A stretch of DNA of 64,000 bases, from positions 48,338,610 through 48,402,609 of the forward strand of contig CM061920.1 in assembly GCA_031002005.1 (NCBI GenBank), in the 5' to 3' direction. Shown in pieces: positions 60,148 to 64,000 of this stretch. This stretch comes from Vandiemenella viatica (taxonomy: Eukaryota; Arthropoda; Insecta; Orthoptera; Morabidae). A program made the position numbers and the translations under genes. The notes below the pieces were generated by a model that ran no database searches, was not told the origin of the DNA, and saw only the letters and a list, made by a program, of their open reading frames with translations. Numbering within the stretch: position 1 is the stretch's first letter; each line of letters starts with the position of its first letter.

Positions 60148-60263
60148 CTTATGGCATGACTGAAAACGTACATCATCCAGCAGTTTTGAACAGAAGGAGC
60201 TGGAACCATCAGCCAAAGCCAAGGAGCAAGGGTTTGCAACAGATGGTTCTGTGCTGCATGGTT
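60148..60263 (-). CDS. Hemocytin-like exon: end of a vWD linker and start of C8 domain 1
   Basis: The exon follows an AG acceptor (AACTCACAG) and ends at donor GTCAGT. It starts with two bases that complete a codon and ends in phase 0. It encodes NPCSLA... and ...FQSCHK, the first half of a C8 domain (CSKLLDDVRFQSCH). The next exon supplies the VNPQPYYEAC half, so the splice falls between the two conserved C8 halves. The upstream vWD exons expected for this module are not in the remaining 3.7 kb of the window, so the gene continues beyond 64000. Confidence 0.8.
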
Positions 60264-60334
60264 CTGTGAGTTTAAAAACAATATTTTATTTTAAAATCTT
60301 GAGCATGGTTGCATTACAGCAATGGTGAAATTCG

Positions 60335-60605
60335 TATTAAGTACAATAATAGCCAACCAGTTGCTTAAATTTTTTATTTATTAATCTTGACTGCAGTTTC
60401 AACAAACATAAGCTTGTCTTCTTCAGAGGTACATTTAGGTGTTCATAGACAAATGCAATATACCATTTCTGTCAATTTAGTACAAATCTGCACTATGTCA
60501 ACAATTTCTAACAGGATTACTAATTGGATCATTGCATCTGCTGTCCACATAGGGCGGGAGAATTCCGCCAACTCAAGTTCTGGTTGGCTATTATTGTACT
60601 TAATA
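60335..60605. repeat. Inverted-repeat element, 26-bp perfect ends, with hammerhead motif
   Basis: TATTAAGTACAATAATAGCC, then AACCAG (60335-60360), is perfectly inverted at 60580-60605. The 219-bp interior contains a hammerhead core on the minus strand. No target duplication seen. It lies 71 bp from the C8 exon (60148-60263), on its upstream side. Confidence 0.75.
60389..60426 (-). ncRNA. Hammerhead ribozyme-like motif with GTC cleavage triplet
   Basis: Minus strand: CTGAAGA (60426-60420), A, stem II GACAAGC/GTTTGTT, GAAA (60400-60397), palindromic stem III ACTGCAGT, ending AGTC so that C at 60389 is the cleavage base. All catalytic positions agree with the consensus; stem I is only weakly paired. 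A palindromic stem III is typical of hammerheads that act as dimers. Confidence 0.65.
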
Positions 60606-61054
60606 TAAAATGTTTTATTTCTCTCTGCAACTTTTTATCTTTTATTATAGTTGATGCAGCAATGAAGGTTTGGAAATTTCCTGCCTGCCAGATAATTTAG
60701 TAAAAACTTAAATTTGAAGAGTGCATGCAGTTATAAGTTTTGATAATTTTGGCCAGTCAAATTCCAGAAGCAAACTAATTTTCTGTAGTTCAATATTGTT
60801 AGAATGCAGTGAAAAAGGTAGAATTAACTAATTAAACATTAAAATTTACAAAAATATTCACCACAAAAATTACAATTTCTGTGATTTATTGAAATGGATG
60901 GAAAGTCTTCATTCGCCTATAATGGTGTACCTTGTTATACTTTATTATTATTAAAATATAATTGCTGATGTTAATGTATTCTAGATTTATATAAACAAAA
61001 TTGCTTGTTTACAGCTGTCAGTTAAAAGCTATTGTAAGACAACTTGCATTGCCT
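60606..61054. other. Intronic or upstream gene sequence, nothing recognised
   Basis: AT-rich; no exon of the vWD family found. Confidence 0.4.
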
Positions 61055-61690
61055 TGGGGTGGAGGAAAAAGGCTTTGTCTTAGCTTTAACCATGTGTAGC
61101 CTTGGATATTTCCATCTAGGGTTTATAATAATGACAAGGTAGCCACTTACCTTCATTTTGTACCTCAAGCTAAGGAAAGGTATAGACAATTAATTTTCAC
61201 CAGTCAGTTGTTATTAAAAAGCACTATATTCTTAAAACAGTTTTCAAAGACATTAGCTAGATAGGCATCAGATTAAGTCACAGAAGAAAAGTTATCTGAC
61301 ATCAAATCTCACGTCATGAAGGTTTCATCATCCAATTCTGACCTTGGTAACTAAAATAATCCTATCATTCTGAAATTTTTTGCAAATCGCTAGATCTTGT
61401 ACCAAACGTCAACTTTGGTTATTATTTAAAAAATTTGTAACTTTAATAGTTTAGCTGAAAATAAATACTATTGATACGAATTTTTACAATATTACTCCAG
61501 GCTAGTGCTTAAAACTGATGAAATGCAAAATACTATTTCAACAACTGTAAAAATCTGATTTCTAGCTTGAATTATCATAAAAACTGACTATAGAAATGAA
61601 ATACAATACTATCCAATCAAACAAATGGTTCAGAGAATAAAATTTTATCACGCAGTTACAAAATTTATAAGATACCTGACACCATGAAGG
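61055..61690 (+). repeat. Dispersed repeat X, copy 4
   Basis: The most continuous copy: GGCTTTGTCTTAGCTTTAAC at 61070, AGGCATCAGATTAAGTCACAG at 61262, AATCGCTAGATCTTG at 61386, CACGCAGTTACAAAATTTAT at 61651. The order matches copies 2 and 3. No ORF. Confidence 0.65.
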
Positions 61691-61959
61691 TATAAACATC
61701 TCAACTTCACTTCCATTTCTGAACTGCAAGTATCAAAAGCACTGTTGGTAGCGTATTTGATACAAATTGCGAAATTTTTATTTTTATTTTATTGGAAATC
61801 ACTGAACATCATTGCTATCTATAATCTTTTAGCTGAGGTGAGAAGGCCAGTGGCTGCAAGTTTTCAGAAGAGGTAACTGGCATAACAAATAGTGGAGCTC
61901 TGATTCATATCTATCTTGAGTGATTGAATGAGAGGTTACAGCATTTCTATGATAATCTT

Positions 61960-62365
61960 CATGATTAATTGACTTTCGGGTTTTCCGCGTTGTTTATTTC
62001 ATTACCTAAGCTTTCGGCTGCTATCCTCCAGCCTTCGTCAGAGATACTGTTTATGTTGGCATAGCACGAGCGCCAAGCATCGCAGAGTAAGAGGCCGCTA
62101 TCTTCGTTGATGTTGTTGGTGTTTTTTAAAATTTCTGCTGCCTCTTTCACCCGTCGGGGCCACCACTGGTCTTCTCTCCACATCAACGAAGATAGCGGCC
62201 TCTTACTCTGCGATGCTTGGCGCTCGTTGCTATGCCAACATAAACAGTATCTCTGACGAAGGCTGGAGGATAGCAGCCGAAAGCTTAGGTAATGAAATAA
62301 ACAACGCGGCAAAACCCGAAAGTCAATTAATCATGAACAAAGATGGCCGTGGAAGTCTGAGGAAT
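61960..62365. repeat. Long hairpin repeat with 154-bp arms, 69-nt loop and hammerhead motif
   Basis: Left arm 61960-62112, right arm 62182-62335, with only a few differences (CATAGCACGAGCGCC against GGCGCTCGTTGCTATG; one indel near CGGGTTTT). A 30-bp tail follows the right arm. The exact 12-bp duplication TATGATAATCTT (61948-61959 and 62366-62377) flanks the whole. ORFs reading SDEGWRIAAES on both strands are translations of the ribozyme-like core, not proteins. Confidence 0.85.
62245..62294 (+). ncRNA. Hammerhead ribozyme-like motif (right arm); mirror copy at 62008-62041 on minus
   Basis: CTGACGA (62253-62259), A, stem II GGCTG...CAGCC, GAAA (62279-62282), palindromic stem III AGCT, candidate cleavage base T62286 (CUU). 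Stem I pairs ATCT before the core with AGGT after it (A-U, G-C, G-U, U-A) and extends by A-U, one mismatch, U-A and G-C. This is the most complete hammerhead fold in the window. The left arm carries the same core on the other strand. Confidence 0.68.
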
Positions 62366-62377
62366 TATGATAATCTT

Positions 62378-63044
62378 GATTGTAGATTCTTTGATCTTTG
62401 CCCTCAGGTTGAGTCATGTATGATTCCCTTTATTAATCATGTGTACACCACACACATGGATCAGTTTAAGGTAATAACAACAGTTTAAAGTTCTCGTAGT
62501 AAGCTGTAGAAGTGTTTGTAACAAAAAGCCTAAACTAGAAAGTGTTATTAGAAGCACAAAAGCAGATTTTGCAATAGATACAGAAACTTCATTAAAACTG
62601 TATAAAAGTTCTGAAGAAATTTTTGATTGCATCATGCAATAAGACTAGGAAGGACTTTAACTTGCCTTATATTGACGTCCTAATTACATTCACATTACTG
62701 GTTGCAAGGAATACCACTACTGAACTCAATGGCGATGATATACAAAGCTAAAAAATAGGGTTCGAAAAACTCAAAGGAGGATATACACATGCCGAAAAGG
62801 AGGATGAGGTACAGTACTGGCTTGGTAAACTTAGATGATGCAAAATAAAAATAAAAAATAGTAGCATAATGTGTGGGATCTTTAATAACTTCTGGTGCAA
62901 TTTACTTTCTAAGACCATCATTAAAAACCCAAAGAAATATTTGTTATATATAAAAAAGTCTGTTGTAGCAACAAAAATATGACAATTACTAATACAAGAC
63001 TGACTTGAAGTTAATGACAGCCATAACAAGGTTACAGTATTTTA
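62378..63044. other. Intergenic or intronic, nothing recognised
   Basis: Short ORFs only; no transposon or exon signature. Confidence 0.4.
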
Positions 63045-64000
63045 CACAAAATTCCCCGGTATAAGGAGTCACACACTCCTTGCCAACGGCCTCCGAAAGG
63101 AGGGTGGAAGAGCGGGGAGCGGTTCAGGGCACCCTCTTGCCCTTGGGGTTGGAAACGACCCCAAAAGGCGGATGAATCAGAAATGATCAACGGCATGGGG
63201 ACGCAGAAGGCAACGGGAAACCACTGCATTTAAGACCCAAAGGGTATCCCGAGGACATGTAATCCTCTCAAATTACATATATCATGATGGCTTCTTCCTG
63301 GGTAAAATATTCCGGACGTAAAATAGTCCCCCAATCGGATCTCCGGGTGGGGACTGCTCAGGGAGGAGTCATCAGAATGGATAGAAACATTCTACGAGTC
63401 GGAGCGTGGAATGTTAGAAGTCTGAATAGGGCAGGCAGGTTAGAAAACTTAAAAAGGGAGATGGAACAACTTAGGTTAGATGTTGTTGGGATTAGTGAGA
63501 TTAAATGGAAGGACGCACAGGATTTCTGGTCTGGGGAACACAGGATAATTAGCACACAAGCTGTCAATGGAGTCACTGGTGTAGGATTTGTAATGAACAA
63601 GAAAGTAGGGAAACGGGTGAGTTATTATGAACAGTTTAGTGACAGGATTATTTTGATGAGGTTAGAAACTAAGCCCGTCCCAACCACATTAGTACAAGTG
63701 TATATGCCAACGTCACAGGAAGATGACGAAGAAATAGAAAAAATATTCGCTGAAATTGAAGAATTAATCCAATATGTGAAGGGAGAGGAAAATCTAATAA
63801 TCATGGGTGATTGGAATGCAATAGTGGGAGAAGAAAAAGAGGGGAATACTGTAGGAAGTTTTGGTCTGGGAGAAAGAAATGAGCGAGGAAGCAGGTTGCT
63901 AGAAATTTGTGAAAGAAATAAGCTAGTAGTGGCAAACATACTATTTCAGAACCAAGCAAGAAGAATACACACCTTGAAATGTGCTGGGGATACAGGCAGA
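63045..64000 (+). mobile_element. RTE-like LINE, 5' end, running off the window
   Basis: The 5' region from about GGTATAAGGAGTCACACACT matches the copy at 50716 but is far less decayed. It continues beyond 64000. Confidence 0.85.
63284..64000 (+). CDS. RTE LINE ORF: AP-type endonuclease domain, open to window edge
   Basis: 239 codons without a stop from the tandem ATGs at 63284/63287 (next in-frame ATG 63377). Motifs of the exonuclease-endonuclease-phosphatase fold: GAWNVRSLNRAG (metal-binding N), VVGISEIKWKD (catalytic E), GVGFVMNKKVG, LVQVYMPTSQ, IIMGDWNAIVG (DxN) and GSFGLGERNERG. This is the craniofacial-development-protein-2-like nuclease of RTE elements, which nicks the target site for reverse transcription. 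The expected HTW of the family reads HTL here (TTG for TGG), a possible inactivating change. RT would follow outside the window. Confidence 0.85.
   Translation, partial: MMASSWVKYSGRKIVPQSDLRVGTAQGGVIRMDRNILRVGAWNVRSLNRAGRLENLKREMEQLRLDVVGISEIKWKDAQDFWSGEHRIISTQAVNGVTGVGFVMNKKVGKRVSYYEQFSDRIILMRLETKPVPTTLVQVYMPTSQEDDEEIEKIFAEIEELIQYVKGEENLIIMGDWNAIVGEEKEGNTVGSFGLGERNERGSRLLEICERNKLVVANILFQNQARRIHTLKCAGDTGR

Larger units (their letters stand above)
17329..60263 (-). other. Partial gene: vWD-C8-TIL secreted protein, hemocytin/hemolectin-like, eight exons
   Basis: Eight minus-strand exons (60263-60148, 47418-47253, 39529-39283, 33413-33218, 31803-31602, 27100-27012, 18803-18581, 17499-17329) join in frame without a stop, 1410 nt, about 470 residues. 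Domain order is C8, TIL with a TIL-associated tail, vWD, then a second C8. Cysteine spacing and the GDPHYVTFDG and GLCGTF signatures are those of the family that includes insect hemocytin/hemolectin (hemocyte clotting), SCO-spondin, mucins and von Willebrand factor. Such proteins are secreted multimers, but no signal peptide lies in this part. Introns are 1.1 to 12.7 kb and full of transposons. The 5' part (above 60263) and the 3' part (below 17329) are outside the window. Hemocytin is the likeliest insect orthologue; SCO-spondin cannot be excluded. Confidence 0.8.

Noticed and set aside
61965..62488. ORFs containing SDEGWRIAAESLGNEINN on both strands
   Set aside because: This is the translation of a hammerhead-like RNA core and its flanks inside a hairpin repeat; no protein domain or codon evidence.

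Overview
The window looks like a piece of a large, repeat-dense arthropod genome, most likely a hemimetabolous insect. It is AT-rich with long introns. The repeats are a typical insect mix: Ty3/gypsy LTR elements, CR1- and RTE-like LINEs, mariner, Tc1 and hAT transposons, tRNA-derived SINEs and Penelope-type terminal repeats. I see no bacterial operons, CRISPR arrays or rRNA.

One host gene is supported. Eight exons on the minus strand, from 60263 down to 17329, encode part of a giant secreted vWD-C8-TIL protein of the hemocytin/hemolectin/SCO-spondin/von Willebrand family. All eight splice phases agree and the joined exons give about 470 residues: C8, TIL, vWD, second C8. One intron uses a GC-AG donor. 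Both ends of the gene lie outside the window, so almost everything else here is intron, including the first 17.3 kb.

Layout. 2051-14651: a gag-only Ty3/gypsy-like element (LTRs of about 0.7 kb, TSD ATCT) split inside gag by a second, full-length Ty3/gypsy element (4494-12195, TSD CTGT). 15.0-15.8 kb: a LINE relic. 17.1-18.8 kb: two exons between foldback repeats, one with nearly perfect 180-bp arms. 19134-23137: a hAT-type element with an 8-bp TSD, containing a 2.5-kb solo LTR with its own 4-bp TSD. 23-31 kb: minisatellites, a dispersed repeat, one exon, and a CR1-like LINE interrupted by a mariner fragment. 31.6-39.5 kb: three exons with a solo LTR, a mariner with a duplicated end, and RTE and SINE fragments. 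39.9-47.4 kb: a second mariner, a poly(A) tract, a SINE, solo LTRs and one exon. 47.8-60.3 kb: Tc1, RTE and CR1-like LINEs, LTR-like repeats and one exon. 60.3-64 kb: two hammerhead-bearing inverted-repeat elements and the 5' end of an RTE LINE whose ORF is still open at the window edge.

The most interesting signal is a set of inverted-repeat elements (17.1, 18.0, 47.8, 55.1, 60.3 and 62.0 kb, plus a half copy at 23.7 kb) that carry or retain the core of a hammerhead ribozyme. The core is CTGANGA, a variable but complementary stem II, then GAAA. In two copies a short palindromic stem III and a cleavage triplet can also be seen. Hammerheads are known in the terminal repeats of Penelope-like retroelements, so the class is not new. 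The foldback architecture, the 12- and 17-bp target duplications and the stem II covariation within one 64-kb locus still deserve study.
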